DNA of 19,692 bases from Proteobacteria bacterium CAG:495. Its GTDB lineage: Bacteria > Pseudomonadota > Alphaproteobacteria > RF32 > CAG-239. Within the stretch, counting starts at the first letter, position 1; every line of letters begins with the position of its first letter. Under the pieces are notes generated by a model. That model was given only the letters and a program-made list of their open reading frames with translations, did not search any database and had not been told where the DNA came from. Location of the stretch: positions 1 to 19,692 of the forward strand of contig HF995290.1 of the NCBI GenBank assembly GCA_000432275.1, read 5' to 3'. The translations under genes were made by a program, and so were the position numbers. Positions 7,780 through 15,757 of the stretch are shown here, one piece after another.

Positions 7780-8853
7780 TTAGTCGTCATCATCCTCATC
7801 GCCGATAGACTTGAGCTGAGGAGTAACATACTCTTCAAACTCCGTCCAACATACGGCCCGGAATTGCAAACCGCCGATTTCATAATCGAACTGAATGCCT
7901 TCTTTTTGCAAATCTTGGGCAGCCTTGTCATTCTTGATACCGTTTACGCCGTCATAGACCGGATACTGATAATCAAAAACAAACGAACCGAAAGACTTCA
8001 TGTAAGTCTTGCCGCCAATCACTTCGCATAAGACGAAAGCATCTTTCCCGCGATTGTTGACACAATACTGTATCCAAACGTCAACGCCGTCAACCTTACA
8101 CAAGAAAGGTTTGGTGTCATCTGCTATGAAATAGCCGCCGCCTGCTGCACATTGCATAATTTTGCGGGCAGCAACACGCTGTTGTAACACCCACAACTCA
8201 GAATTATATGCAAACTCAAAAGTTTCGCCGTCCATCAACACGGTGGAGTATACGACGTCGTTTTCAAATAACTCTTCTTCCTGCAGCTTTTTCGGCACAT
8301 CGCAACGCAGAGACCAGCGGGGTTCACCGTCAACCTGAGCCAGCTTGGCACGATCAAAAGACGAAAACGCCAGCTTTGCTTCCTTTGCCACATTAGCCAG
8401 TAACTTCGTTCTTTTGCGCTGGGCATCGAACAAATCGCCGGAAATCAGCATCGGCTCCAGGACATACCACATGGTCGGAATCCAGGTATAATTGCCGATT
8501 TTCGTCTGTGAAGACAATCCGCGCTTATGTTTTTCCAGAGCCGCCAGCGGCTTCACACTGACATGCTCCAATGAAAGCACTCTCTTGTCATCATTCACCA
8601 TATCCCAGCACAAAACGCTTTTTCCGTCATTGGCTTCAATGGTGTACATAAACTTGCCGCCGAACATACCATGCTCAAATTCCATATTCACACGGCTTGC
8701 CTGAGCAACGGCATTATCGGGAATTTGAATACCCTGTTGTGCTGCCAGTTCATGCAGATTTTCGGTTGCTACTCGCTGACGCAATCTTTTTTCAGCAATT
8801 CTCAACTCTCTGGTTACCTGAGGATTCAGGCTTTTTACGCTAACACGTTCCAT
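7780..8853 (-). CDS. Uncharacterised 357-aa cytoplasmic protein with acidic tail
   Basis: I do not recognise this protein. It has no signal peptide or membrane segment. Residues 1-50 are charged and probably helical (ELRIAEKRLRQRVATENLHELAAQQ). The body is mixed alpha/beta with many aromatic residues and a middle segment of helix-like charged sequence (about 140-165). The C-terminus ends GDEDDDD. No repeats or catalytic motif stand out. No Shine-Dalgarno is visible: the 40 bases before the ATG are almost only A and T, unlike most neighbours. A promoter-like TTGACA/TATATG about 115-140 bp upstream and a strong terminator downstream show a monocistronic unit. The reading frame is long, uninterrupted and has codon use like that of the other genes, so I am confident it is real. 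Confidence 0.85.
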   Translation of the reverse strand: MERVSVKSLNPQVTRELRIAEKRLRQRVATENLHELAAQQGIQIPDNAVAQASRVNMEFEHGMFGGKFMYTIEANDGKSVLCWDMVNDDKRVLSLEHVSVKPLAALEKHKRGLSSQTKIGNYTWIPTMWYVLEPMLISGDLFDAQRKRTKLLANVAKEAKLAFSSFDRAKLAQVDGEPRWSLRCDVPKKLQEEELFENDVVYSTVLMDGETFEFAYNSELWVLQQRVAARKIMQCAAGGGYFIADDTKPFLCKVDGVDVWIQYCVNNRGKDAFVLCEVIGGKTYMKSFGSFVFDYQYPVYDGVNGIKNDKAAQDLQKEGIQFDYEIGGLQFRAVCWTEFEEYVTPQLKSIGDEDDDD

Positions 8854-8967
8854 AATAAATAATATTTAAAAAAATTTATATATAATCCGCCATAAATTCA
8901 TTCGAATTCACTTTGGACCGTTAACTGTCAAAAATAAGATAGAATTTATAATATTTCCATGCCTCCA

Positions 8968-8995
8968 CATATATAACATTTGAATTTTTTGTCAA
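8968..8995 (-). promoter_or_regulatory. Probable sigma-70 promoter of the 357-aa orphan gene
   Basis: On the minus strand a perfect TTGACA (8995-8990) is followed after 16 bases by TATATG (8973-8968). The predicted start site is near 8961, giving an untranslated leader of roughly 107 nt. A second TTGACA at 8931-8926 has no good -10 partner. Confidence 0.5.
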
Positions 8996-9098
8996 GCACT
9001 TTACCGCAATGATGAATAACTTTATCGGCACCAGCCTTGGCTTTCGCTGTTTTTTACAAAGAAAAACAAAATCTTATCCGGGGCGTTTATACAAAAAA

Positions 9099-9125
9099 AC
9101 GACCGGACGATCCGATCGTTTTTTT
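9099..9125 (-). terminator. Rho-independent terminator downstream of hppA
   Basis: ACGACCGG (9099-9106) and CCGATCGT (9112-9119) form an 8-bp stem around a 5-nt loop; in minus-strand RNA the one mismatch becomes a G-U pair. Seven A precede and seven T follow on the plus strand, so it could act in both directions. It lies 60 bp past the hppA stop. Confidence 0.85.
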
Positions 9126-9141
9126 CTAACTTATAAATTCT

Positions 9142-9173
9142 GCCCGGCCTCTCCTTCTCGGATTCAACCGGGC
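9142..9173 (-). other. Hairpin between hppA stop and its terminator
   Basis: GCCCGG (9142-9147) pairs with CCGGGC (9168-9173) around a 20-nt loop. On the minus strand it lacks a U-tract, so it looks like an RNA-stabilising 3' hairpin rather than a terminator. Confidence 0.5.
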
Positions 9174-9185
9174 AAAACTCATTTT

Positions 9186-11615
9186 TTAGTCAACCTTTTT
9201 AGGTTCAATCCGCATCCGGTAGAAAGACCGCCATACGAAGATTAAACCCAACAGGAAGAAGCCGATACCCAGCCCGACAGAAACGCAGCGCGGAGCGGCA
9301 ACGGCCATTTCAACAGCCAGCAAACCGAACAGCGTCGTAAATTTAATAATCGGGTTGAGAGCCACCGATGACGTATCCTTGTAAGGATCGCCCACCGTAT
9401 CGCCCACAACTGCGGCATCATGCAGCGGGGTGCCCTTTTCGTTCAAATCAACTTCAACGACTTTTTTGGCATTGTCCCAAGCACCGCCGGCATTAGCCAT
9501 ATACAAAGCCTGGAACAAGCCGAATACCGCAATTGAAATCAGGTAGCTTGCAAACAGGTTTGCATCAAAGCAGGCAAACGCTATCGTAAACGAGAAAATG
9601 ACAATAAAAATGTTGAACATACCCTTTTGGGCATACAATGTACAGATTTGAACGACTTTTTTGGAATCTTCAACCGACGCGGCCTTGGCCGTATCCAGTT
9701 TGATATGTTCCTTAATGTAGTTGACTGCACGGTAAGCGCCGGTAGAAACCGCCTGCATCGAAGCGCCGGAGAACCAGAAGATAACCGCACCGCCCAGAAT
9801 AATGCCGAACAGCACTTCCGGATCAAGCAGGTTCAGCTGCAGGTTCAACAACAAAATGATTGAGAAAATCATCGTCGTGGCACCGATAACCGCAGTACCG
9901 ATAAGAACCGGTTTTGCCGTTGCCTTGAAAGTGTTTCCAGCAGAGTCGTTTTCTTCCAGATAATGTTTGCCGTTTTCAAAATCAGGTTTGAAACCGTAAT
10001 CTTTTTCGATTTCTTTGCTGATGTTCGGCTGGCTTTCAATCTGAGAAAGCTCGAAAACGGACTGGGCATTGTCGGTAACCGGACCGTAACTGTCAACCGC
10101 AATGGTGACCGGTCCCATACCCAGCATACCGAAAGCAACCAAACCAAAGGCGAACACTGTCGGATAAACCATAAATTCATCCAACCCGCTGCGGGCGGTA
10201 AAGAAAGCGATTGCCATCAGGCCGACCATGACCAATCCCTGCCAGAAAGCAGAAAAGTTACCGGCAACGATACCTGAAATAATGTTCAGCGAAGCACCGG
10301 CCTCACGGCTTGCATTGACAATCTCCTCAACATGCTTTGATTTGGAGGAAGTGAAAATTTTGGTAAATTCCGGAATCAAGGCAGCTGCCAAAGTGCCGCA
10401 GCTGATAATGACCGAAAGTTTCCACCACAGATTCGGTCCCATCATGCCGATCATGACATAAGAAACCGCAAACGTAACCGCAATTGAAATCAGCGACGTC
10501 AACCAGATAAGGCTGGTCAGCGGCGTTTCAAAATTAAAGGATTCTTTCTTGCCAAAAATAGCGCCGGATGCCTTGGCATTCAGCCAGTAAGAAATAATCG
10601 AGGTGAGAATCATCAGAACGCGCATGGTGAAAATCCAGACAATCAGTTTGCCCTGGATATCCAAACCGCCTTTAATCAACTCCAGTTCGCCGTTAGGCAT
10701 ATAGCTCATACCGGCACCAAGAACGATAAAGCTGATTAAGGCAACGCCGGTAACCCCGTAAGTTTCAAAACCGTCGGCGGTCGGCCCGACTGAATCGCCG
10801 GCATTGTCACCGGTACAATCGGCAATAACCCCCGGATTACGGGCATCGTCTTCGTCAATTTTGAATATAATTTTCATCAAATCGGCACCGATGTCGGCAA
10901 TCTTGGTAAAAATACCGCCGCAAATTCTCAATGCGGAAGCGCCCAGCGATTCGCCGATGGCAAAACCGATAAAACATGCACCTGCATTTTCTTTTGATAC
11001 AAACAAAAGAATGGTAATCATCATAATCAGCTCGACGCAAATCAGCAAAACGCCGATTGACATACCGGAACGCAAAGGCAGACTCATCACCGGATAAGGT
11101 TTGCCCTTCAAGGACAAAAACGCCGTGCGGGAATTGGCGTAAGTATTGATTCTCATTCCGAACCAAGCCACCGCATAAGAACCCAGAATACCCAAAATAG
11201 ACCACATCAAAACAGTCATAACTTTAGGCAGCGGCGTCGCGTTAAGATAAAAGAAGTAATAAAAAATGCACGCGGCAATAAACAGTTCCAAAATGACCAA
11301 CAGTTTGGCCTGCTGCTTCATATAAGTTTTGCAGGTTTCGTAAATGGTGTGCGAAACTGCAAGCATTGATTTGTGTGCCGGCATTTTTTTGATTTTAATA
11401 AATTCCCAAAAACCAAAAATCATACCGAGGACGCAAATCCACATACCGTAAAACAAAATTTGTGAACCCGTAATGGCGTGACCAAAGATGTTGTAACCCA
11501 CATCCAGGGACGGAATTTTCAGGTCAATCTCAGAAGCCAGGGCGTTTCCGCTCAGAAACCCCATAGTTAGCAAAAATGCCAGAGCAAGTCCGCTAAATTT
11601 TTTCAAGCTATTCAT
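9186..11615 (-). CDS. hppA: Membrane-bound ion-pumping pyrophosphatase (HppA)
   Basis: This integral membrane enzyme couples pyrophosphate hydrolysis to cation export, saving energy from biosynthetic PPi. The 809-aa protein has about 16 hydrophobic segments. The active-site blocks are DIGADLM (241-247), DDARNPGVIADCTGDNAGD (256-274), and near the end GGAWDNAKKVVE and AAVVGDTVGDPYKDT. The first 27 residues form a signal-like helix ending ALA. The GNTFKATAK segment (560-568) places lysine at the position that in known enzymes marks K+-independence. However, alanine rather than threonine sits three residues on, so cation dependence and pumped ion (H+ or Na+) are uncertain. AAGGGA precedes the ATG at good distance. 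Monocistronic: a structured leader lies upstream and two hairpins downstream. Length is at the upper end of the family. Confidence 0.96.
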   Translation of the reverse strand: MNSLKKFSGLALAFLLTMGFLSGNALASEIDLKIPSLDVGYNIFGHAITGSQILFYGMWICVLGMIFGFWEFIKIKKMPAHKSMLAVSHTIYETCKTYMKQQAKLLVILELFIAACIFYYFFYLNATPLPKVMTVLMWSILGILGSYAVAWFGMRINTYANSRTAFLSLKGKPYPVMSLPLRSGMSIGVLLICVELIMMITILLFVSKENAGACFIGFAIGESLGASALRICGGIFTKIADIGADLMKIIFKIDEDDARNPGVIADCTGDNAGDSVGPTADGFETYGVTGVALISFIVLGAGMSYMPNGELELIKGGLDIQGKLIVWIFTMRVLMILTSIISYWLNAKASGAIFGKKESFNFETPLTSLIWLTSLISIAVTFAVSYVMIGMMGPNLWWKLSVIISCGTLAAALIPEFTKIFTSSKSKHVEEIVNASREAGASLNIISGIVAGNFSAFWQGLVMVGLMAIAFFTARSGLDEFMVYPTVFAFGLVAFGMLGMGPVTIAVDSYGPVTDNAQSVFELSQIESQPNISKEIEKDYGFKPDFENGKHYLEENDSAGNTFKATAKPVLIGTAVIGATTMIFSIILLLNLQLNLLDPEVLFGIILGGAVIFWFSGASMQAVSTGAYRAVNYIKEHIKLDTAKAASVEDSKKVVQICTLYAQKGMFNIFIVIFSFTIAFACFDANLFASYLISIAVFGLFQALYMANAGGAWDNAKKVVEVDLNEKGTPLHDAAVVGDTVGDPYKDTSSVALNPIIKFTTLFGLLAVEMAVAAPRCVSVGLGIGFFLLGLIFVWRSFYRMRIEPKKVD

Positions 11616-11701
11616 ATATCGATTCCCTTAATGGTTAATCCAAATAACAGTTATAACCTACACCCCGCGGAGCGGGTTGTAAACTTATTGTTATGTCCCA
11701 A

Positions 11702-11737
11702 AGCTTACTCTTGAGATTCTAAAGAATCGGTTAAGCT
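11702..11737 (-). promoter_or_regulatory. Nested hairpin in the hppA upstream region
   Basis: AGCTTA (11702-11707) pairs with TAAGCT (11732-11737), and inside it GATTC (11715-11719) pairs with GAATC (11724-11728). Nearer the gene, CCCGC and GCGGG form another short hairpin around 11663-11675. The function is unknown; a leader structure of the hppA mRNA or a DNA-binding palindrome are both possible. It resembles no riboswitch I recognise. Confidence 0.4.
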
Positions 11738-11852
11738 CCCGAAAATATATTGTAGAAAACTTCATAAAAACATAGCTATAAGCTGTCGATTCCGCTATGA
11801 TAAACCATAGTTGAAACCGGAAAGAAATTCCTCTTTTTTAAGGACTGAAAAT

Positions 11853-12116
11853 ATGAAAAAAACTATTGCTCTCGGCTTGCTGACCCTGGTAGCCGCCTGC
11901 GCCGGCCAGCCCAAGGAAACCTACCCTTACGGCATGAACGAAAAAGAATGGAACGAACTCTCGATAAAAGATAAGGCCAACATCCGCCGCGAGTTCTATT
12001 TTTACGAAAAAGGCTCAACCGCTTTCATCAACCCGCAAATGGAAGTTGAAGGCAAAAAACAGGAAATGCCCCTGATTATGCAACAGCCTAAAAAAGCTGT
12101 TCCGAGCGCAGAATAG
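11853..12116 (+). CDS. Small lipoprotein of unknown function
   Basis: An 87-aa protein that starts MKKTIALGLLTLVAACAGQ, a lipoprotein signal peptide with lipobox LVAAC and the lipidated cysteine at residue 16. The mature part is about 72 residues, polar, with a charged motif (MNEKEWNELSIKDKANIRREFYFYEK) and no further membrane segment. With alanine-glycine after the cysteine it lacks the aspartate inner-membrane retention signal of E. coli, which suggests but does not prove outer-membrane location. I chose the internal ATG at 11853, not the earlier in-frame ATG at 11811, because it has AAGGA nine bases upstream and begins the signal peptide directly. It is divergent from hppA and ends in its own terminator. 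Function not recognised. Confidence 0.85.
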   Translation: MKKTIALGLLTLVAACAGQPKETYPYGMNEKEWNELSIKDKANIRREFYFYEKGSTAFINPQMEVEGKKQEMPLIMQQPKKAVPSAE

Positions 12117-12134
12117 CCAATGCTTCGATTCGAA

Positions 12135-12165
12135 ACGCCCTTTCCTTGACGAGAGGGCGTTTTTT
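12135..12165 (+). terminator. Rho-independent terminator after the lipoprotein gene
   Basis: ACGCCCT (12135-12141) pairs with AGGGCGT (12154-12160), followed by a run of T to 12165. It lies 18 bp past the stop codon. Confidence 0.92.
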
Positions 12166-12191
12166 ATGCCGGAAAATTTAAGTATGGTTCA

Positions 12192-12743
12192 TTAAATTGT
12201 AAGAAAAACCAACAAGGCCAGAAAAGCATACATGACAACGCCGGTAATATACATTCCCGCCACCCGGAAATCGGCGCGCGAAGGCACCGCGTTCTCAATG
12301 ATGATGGTTTGCAGCAGCACATAAAGCACATAATTGCAAAATGTCGGCGGAAGCGCCGGCAGAACGTACCGGTTTACATAAAAGCCTATCGGCAGCAAAA
12401 GCAGCGGTGCCATCGCGGCGGGAACCGCATTGTAAAAAGTCACGTTGCGAAACCCCACGCTGCCCATGACATAATTTCCGTCTTCGCCGCGACGGGGAAA
12501 AATCGTAAAGTTGCAGGGGCGCGCATTCAATATCATTCCCACGAAATAATGCATAAACTCATGTAAAATCGTTCCCGGGATATTAACCAGAGAACTCAGC
12601 CACATGCTGCTGTAAGTGGTATATTTCACATGCATCAAAATTACCACCAGCAAAATCAGATAAAACCTGTTGTCAAAAAAACCGCGCAGAAAAACCGGAT
12701 CGTTAATGATAGAAAGAAATTTATAATAAACGTCATAAAGCAT
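12192..12743 (-). CDS. M50-like HExxH membrane metallopeptidase homologue
   Basis: A 183-aa membrane protein with about four hydrophobic segments (about 27-38, 50-72, 106-123, 135-150, then 162-182). The zinc-binding motif HEFMH is at residues 61-65 within a membrane helix, and APSRAD-like NAVPSRAD at 151-158 could supply the third ligand, D158. This layout is that of site-2-protease-like M50 families, but no PDZ domain is present and the protein is short. Activity is therefore inferred, not shown. The gene begins three bases after the stop of the TetR gene, with its GGAG inside the TetR stop region, so the two are translationally coupled. A larger relative with the same layout lies at 16640-17323. 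Confidence 0.72.
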   Translation of the reverse strand: MLYDVYYKFLSIINDPVFLRGFFDNRFYLILLVVILMHVKYTTYSSMWLSSLVNIPGTILHEFMHYFVGMILNARPCNFTIFPRRGEDGNYVMGSVGFRNVTFYNAVPAAMAPLLLLPIGFYVNRYVLPALPPTFCNYVLYVLLQTIIIENAVPSRADFRVAGMYITGVVMYAFLALLVFLTI

Positions 12744-12746
12744 AAC

Positions 12747-13379
12747 CTACTCCTTCCGCAAACTTGCCAAACCTGCCAAATAAGTATTAAGCAACAGCTG
12801 GCAGATATTGTGCTTGTTCAAAGGCTGCTTTTTATCCCAACCGGGCATTGCCAAAAAACCGCTCAATGCAAACAGCGTCGTTTCCAAAACCTCTGCGGCA
12901 AGCCGCCGCTCGGCATAGCCCAGATACCCGAACATCGCCCTTAATTGAATTTCCAGCAGTTTCTCGATTCGCCTGGCCTTGCGCAAATATACGAACGGCC
13001 GCCGGCGTTCACCGCCCTGAAGCTGCTCCCGAAAAACCAAGGTCCAGAGATTCGGATTGTTCACCACATAACCGCTGAACGCGTCGACATAACGAATAAT
13101 GTTGATATACGGATTCTGGTCGGGAATGATGATTGACAACAATTGATACAGTTCGTCAAACGTCTGCATATTTTCTGCGGCGACAAAATTTTCCATCGTC
13201 GAAAACTGATTGTAAATTGTCCCCACCGAAACGTTCGAAGCCTGGGAAAGTTTCCGCGCCGTCAGATAGTCGGCGCCCTTTTCAATCACCAGTTTTCTAC
13301 CGATATTCAAGAGGTTGGTTCTGACCTGCTCTTTCAAAAATGCATTTAGTTTTGCGTCTTTAGATTCCATATCCGTCAT
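12747..13379 (-). CDS. TetR/AcrR family transcriptional regulator
   Basis: A 210-aa one-component repressor. The N-terminal helix-turn-helix is at residues 40-60 (LTARKLSQASNVSVGTIYNQFS), which fits the TetR consensus of T..A.A..AGVS.GT.Y.HF. The C-terminal half is a variable helical ligand/dimer domain with a basic patch around residues 120-135. The first gene of a two-gene unit with the HExxH membrane protein, it is divergent from a secreted-protein gene. The shared upstream region holds a perfect palindrome (13463-13475) that is a candidate operator. No strong Shine-Dalgarno precedes the first ATG; an in-frame ATG three codons later is an alternative. Ligand and targets unknown. Confidence 0.9.
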   Translation of the reverse strand: MTDMESKDAKLNAFLKEQVRTNLLNIGRKLVIEKGADYLTARKLSQASNVSVGTIYNQFSTMENFVAAENMQTFDELYQLLSIIIPDQNPYINIIRYVDAFSGYVVNNPNLWTLVFREQLQGGERRRPFVYLRKARRIEKLLEIQLRAMFGYLGYAERRLAAEVLETTLFALSGFLAMPGWDKKQPLNKHNICQLLLNTYLAGLASLRKE

Positions 13380-13446
13380 TTCAATATTATTGTCTTTTCT
13401 TTACTTAAGCATATATTATTTAATAAAATATTTGCAATTATGACTA

Positions 13447-13475
13447 TACAATAGCCGAAAGCTGAACACTGTTCA
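13447..13475 (+). promoter_or_regulatory. Candidate -10 element and TetR-type operator palindrome
   Basis: TACAAT at 13447-13452 resembles a -10 element for the secreted-protein gene. No good -35 is seen. It is followed by TGAACA-C-TGTTCA at 13463-13475, a perfect 6-bp inverted repeat with one central base that would cover the start of transcription. The size and location suit binding by a dimeric repressor such as the adjacent TetR protein; this is inferred only. Confidence 0.4.
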
Positions 13476-13505
13476 ATTTAATTTTGATTTTTCAAGGATA
13501 ATTTT

Positions 13506-14333
13506 ATGAAAAATATTTTCATCGGTACTCTTGTCTTATCTTGCTTTTTTTCCATTTTCCGCGCGGAAGCTCAGGAAAACTTTTACCGCGACATTTTGGT
13601 CAGTGAAGAAACCGTGCCCGAAAGTGTTGACGAAGAAGCTGCCGCCGACGCCGTCGAACAGGCCAAACGCCTGCTTAACACCCGTCCCCAGGCCCTGCGC
13701 AAGCAAAACTTTCCTCAACTGCGCCAAAGAATAAAAAAAGCTGAGCTTCCTTCTGAGGGAAACAACACGGCCGCCCCTTTCGGACTCATCTGGGGAGCCA
13801 CCATACAGGAAACCAAAAACCAAGGGGTGCTGCTGACCCGTATTGATGAAAAAGATTATGTCAACAACTTCAGCGCCGCCCATCTCCCCAAAGCCATTTC
13901 AGACTTTGATAAAGTCGACGTCACTTTCGGCGACAATGACGAATTATGGCGGATAATCGGTTACGGCGGGCTTCTCGACGACACTCCCGACGCCTCCAAA
14001 GTAATGCGCCAGTACAAAATCTACAATGATCTTCTGAAAAAGAAATACGGCCACGCCGAAGAATTTTTCACGCCGGCACAAATCGAAGTGGAATCAAAAG
14101 ATGCCAAAGGCCGTAAAATTATGGTTAAAAAAGATGCCCCCATCGGCAATCCAAACTTTCTAAAACAACTCCAAAACGGAGACGCAACCCTTTATTCCAC
14201 CTACTACAACGATGATGTCGGTGCAGCTCTTGCCGTAAATGTTGACGGCGACGGAAAAAGTTATATAGTAGTGGACTACAAAAATCTGAAACTTCTGCGC
14301 AACCGGGAAAAACAAACTCTGGACGCCCTGTAA
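13506..14333 (+). CDS. Secreted protein of unknown function
   Basis: A 275-aa protein with a clear Sec signal peptide (residues 1-22, ending RAEA before QENF), so probably periplasmic. After an acidic stretch (about 30-50) and a basic amphipathic one (about 52-76) comes a globular region that begins PFGLIWGATIQETKNQGV and runs to the C-terminus. It includes SDFDKVDVTFGDNDELWRI and a final beta-like VVDYKNLKLL. No catalytic motif or known family is recognised. The ATG follows AAGGA at eight bases. It is upstream of the Mur ligase gene by 65 bp on the same strand, with a small GC-rich hairpin in between. It may be part of the murein-recycling unit or only a neighbour. Confidence 0.85.
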   Translation: MKNIFIGTLVLSCFFSIFRAEAQENFYRDILVSEETVPESVDEEAAADAVEQAKRLLNTRPQALRKQNFPQLRQRIKKAELPSEGNNTAAPFGLIWGATIQETKNQGVLLTRIDEKDYVNNFSAAHLPKAISDFDKVDVTFGDNDELWRIIGYGGLLDDTPDASKVMRQYKIYNDLLKKKYGHAEEFFTPAQIEVESKDAKGRKIMVKKDAPIGNPNFLKQLQNGDATLYSTYYNDDVGAALAVNVDGDGKSYIVVDYKNLKLLRNREKQTLDAL

Positions 14334-14339
14334 GCGCTG

Positions 14340-14361
14340 CCGGTCGGGAAAACCCGCCCGG
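14340..14361 (+). other. GC-rich hairpin between the secreted-protein and Mur ligase genes
   Basis: CCGG-T-CGGG, a 4-nt AAAA loop, and CCCG-C-CCGG form a stem with one mismatch. There is no U-tract, so it is more likely a processing or stability element than a terminator. Confidence 0.45.
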
Positions 14362-14398
14362 ATAAAATTATGAACTAGACTAAGGATAACGTTATACA

Positions 14399-15757
14399 AT
14401 GAAAAAAATTGCTTTCTGCGCCGCCGCCGGTAACGGCATCAGCCCTCTTGAACAAATAATGATAAAAAAAGGCTACGAAGTTTATGGATCCGACAGCAGT
14501 TTTGACGAAGGACTCAACCAAGACCGTAAAGCCGCTCTGGAGAGCGTCGGTCTGAAAATCGTACCGCAGGACGGCAGTGCCGTTTTCCCCGATACCGAAT
14601 GTTTGTACATTTCCTCCATCATTAATGAAGAAAACCCGGACATTAAGGCCGCTCGCAAATACAACGTCCCCGTAAAAAAAAGATCCGATTTGCTTGAAGA
14701 AATATTCAGCGGCTACGCTAAGGGCATCGCCGTCGGCGGCACCGCCGGCAAAACCACAACCACCGCGATGATCGGATACATCCTCGACCGCCTCGGGCAG
14801 AAACCCTGTATGATTAACGGCGGAATGCTTTGCAATTACGAAGACCGCCCCGGCCTCCCCAATTACCTGTATAACGAAAGCGACGTTTGTGTCATCGAAG
14901 CGGATGAAAGCGATGGTTCAATTCAAAAATATCATCCGTATATCGGTATCGTAAACAACATTTCTCACGACCATACTTCCATGGAAAAACTGGTTGAATA
15001 CTTTACCAATTTTGCCTCGCACGTCCAATACGCGCTGATTGTCAATTACGACTGTCCGCTCACCCGCAGTCTCACAAGCCCCAAAAAGACGTTTTCTTTT
15101 TCAATCAAAGATTCTCACGCCGACATCTTTGCTTACAACATCAAAGCTGTTGAACACGGCGTAGAATATTCGATAGACGGCAAAAAGTTCAGCCTTGCTC
15201 TGCTGGGCAAGTTCAACGTTGCCAATGCGCTGGCTGCCATCTCCGCCTGTATGATGCTGGGGATTGACAAATTTGATGCCGCAAAAGCTCTGGAAGGGTT
15301 TACCGGCGTGAAGGTCCGCCTCGAAAAAGTCGGTTCGGCCAAAGGCATAACCTTTTATGCCGATTTTGCCCACAACCCGACTAAAATCGCAGCTTCCGCT
15401 GCTGCCATTAAAGAGCATCCCGGCCGTTTGATAATGATGTACCAGCCTCATACCCCCTTCTCGGTAATGAACACCGGTGCCGAAGTCGCTGCCGAGCTTT
15501 CAAAAGTCATTTCGGCCGAAGACATTGTCCTGATGCAGGAAATATATGAGCTGACGCCCAAAGACAGCGTTTCTTCCAACGATATCATCACCAAAATTAA
15601 AGCCGCCGGACATCAAAACGCGTTTTTTATGCCCCGCCGGGAGGAAACCAGAAAATTTATTTTAGCCAACGCAAAACCGGGAGACCGTGTTGTCATTATG
15701 GGTGCTCATGACAACAGCCTGCCGGATTTCAGCCGCCAGCTTTGCAAGGAAATTTAA
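14399..15757 (+). CDS. Mur ligase family protein, MurC/Mpl-like (probable murein recycling)
   Basis: This is an ATP-dependent amide ligase of the Mur family, 452 aa, close to the length of Mpl and MurC. The N-terminal UDP-binding Rossmann part begins MKKIAFCAAAGNGISPLEQ. The ATP site is GGTAGKTTTT (113-122), the metal/ATP region is EADESDGS (167-174) and NNISHDH (186-192), and the C-terminal domain has RLEKVG, ADFAHNPTKI (321-330) and YQPHTPF (348-354). Several usual residues differ: GTHGKT is GTAGKT, HN..NAL is FNVANAL, and DYAHHP is DFAHNP. The ldcA gene starts directly after its stop. LdcA makes the tripeptide that Mpl re-attaches to UDP-MurNAc, so a recycling (Mpl-type) role is the best guess. 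MurC-like ligase or a divergent Mur ligase for another substrate remain possible. Confidence 0.85.
   Translation: MKKIAFCAAAGNGISPLEQIMIKKGYEVYGSDSSFDEGLNQDRKAALESVGLKIVPQDGSAVFPDTECLYISSIINEENPDIKAARKYNVPVKKRSDLLEEIFSGYAKGIAVGGTAGKTTTTAMIGYILDRLGQKPCMINGGMLCNYEDRPGLPNYLYNESDVCVIEADESDGSIQKYHPYIGIVNNISHDHTSMEKLVEYFTNFASHVQYALIVNYDCPLTRSLTSPKKTFSFSIKDSHADIFAYNIKAVEHGVEYSIDGKKFSLALLGKFNVANALAAISACMMLGIDKFDAAKALEGFTGVKVRLEKVGSAKGITFYADFAHNPTKIAASAAAIKEHPGRLIMMYQPHTPFSVMNTGAEVAAELSKVISAEDIVLMQEIYELTPKDSVSSNDIITKIKAAGHQNAFFMPRREETRKFILANAKPGDRVVIMGAHDNSLPDFSRQLCKEI

Larger units (their letters stand above)
8854..9185. other. Intergenic region with orphan-gene leader and hppA 3' hairpins
   Basis: The left half (8854-8961) would be the long A+T-rich 5' leader of the orphan gene. 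Its promoter-like elements are at 8968-8995. The right part carries two hairpins downstream of hppA at 9099-9119 and 9142-9173. No gene is supported between them. Confidence 0.6.

Noticed and set aside
9009..9245. Plus-strand open frame of 78 codons
   Set aside because: It runs through both 3' hairpins of hppA and into the hppA coding region. No ribosome-binding site or conserved character is seen.
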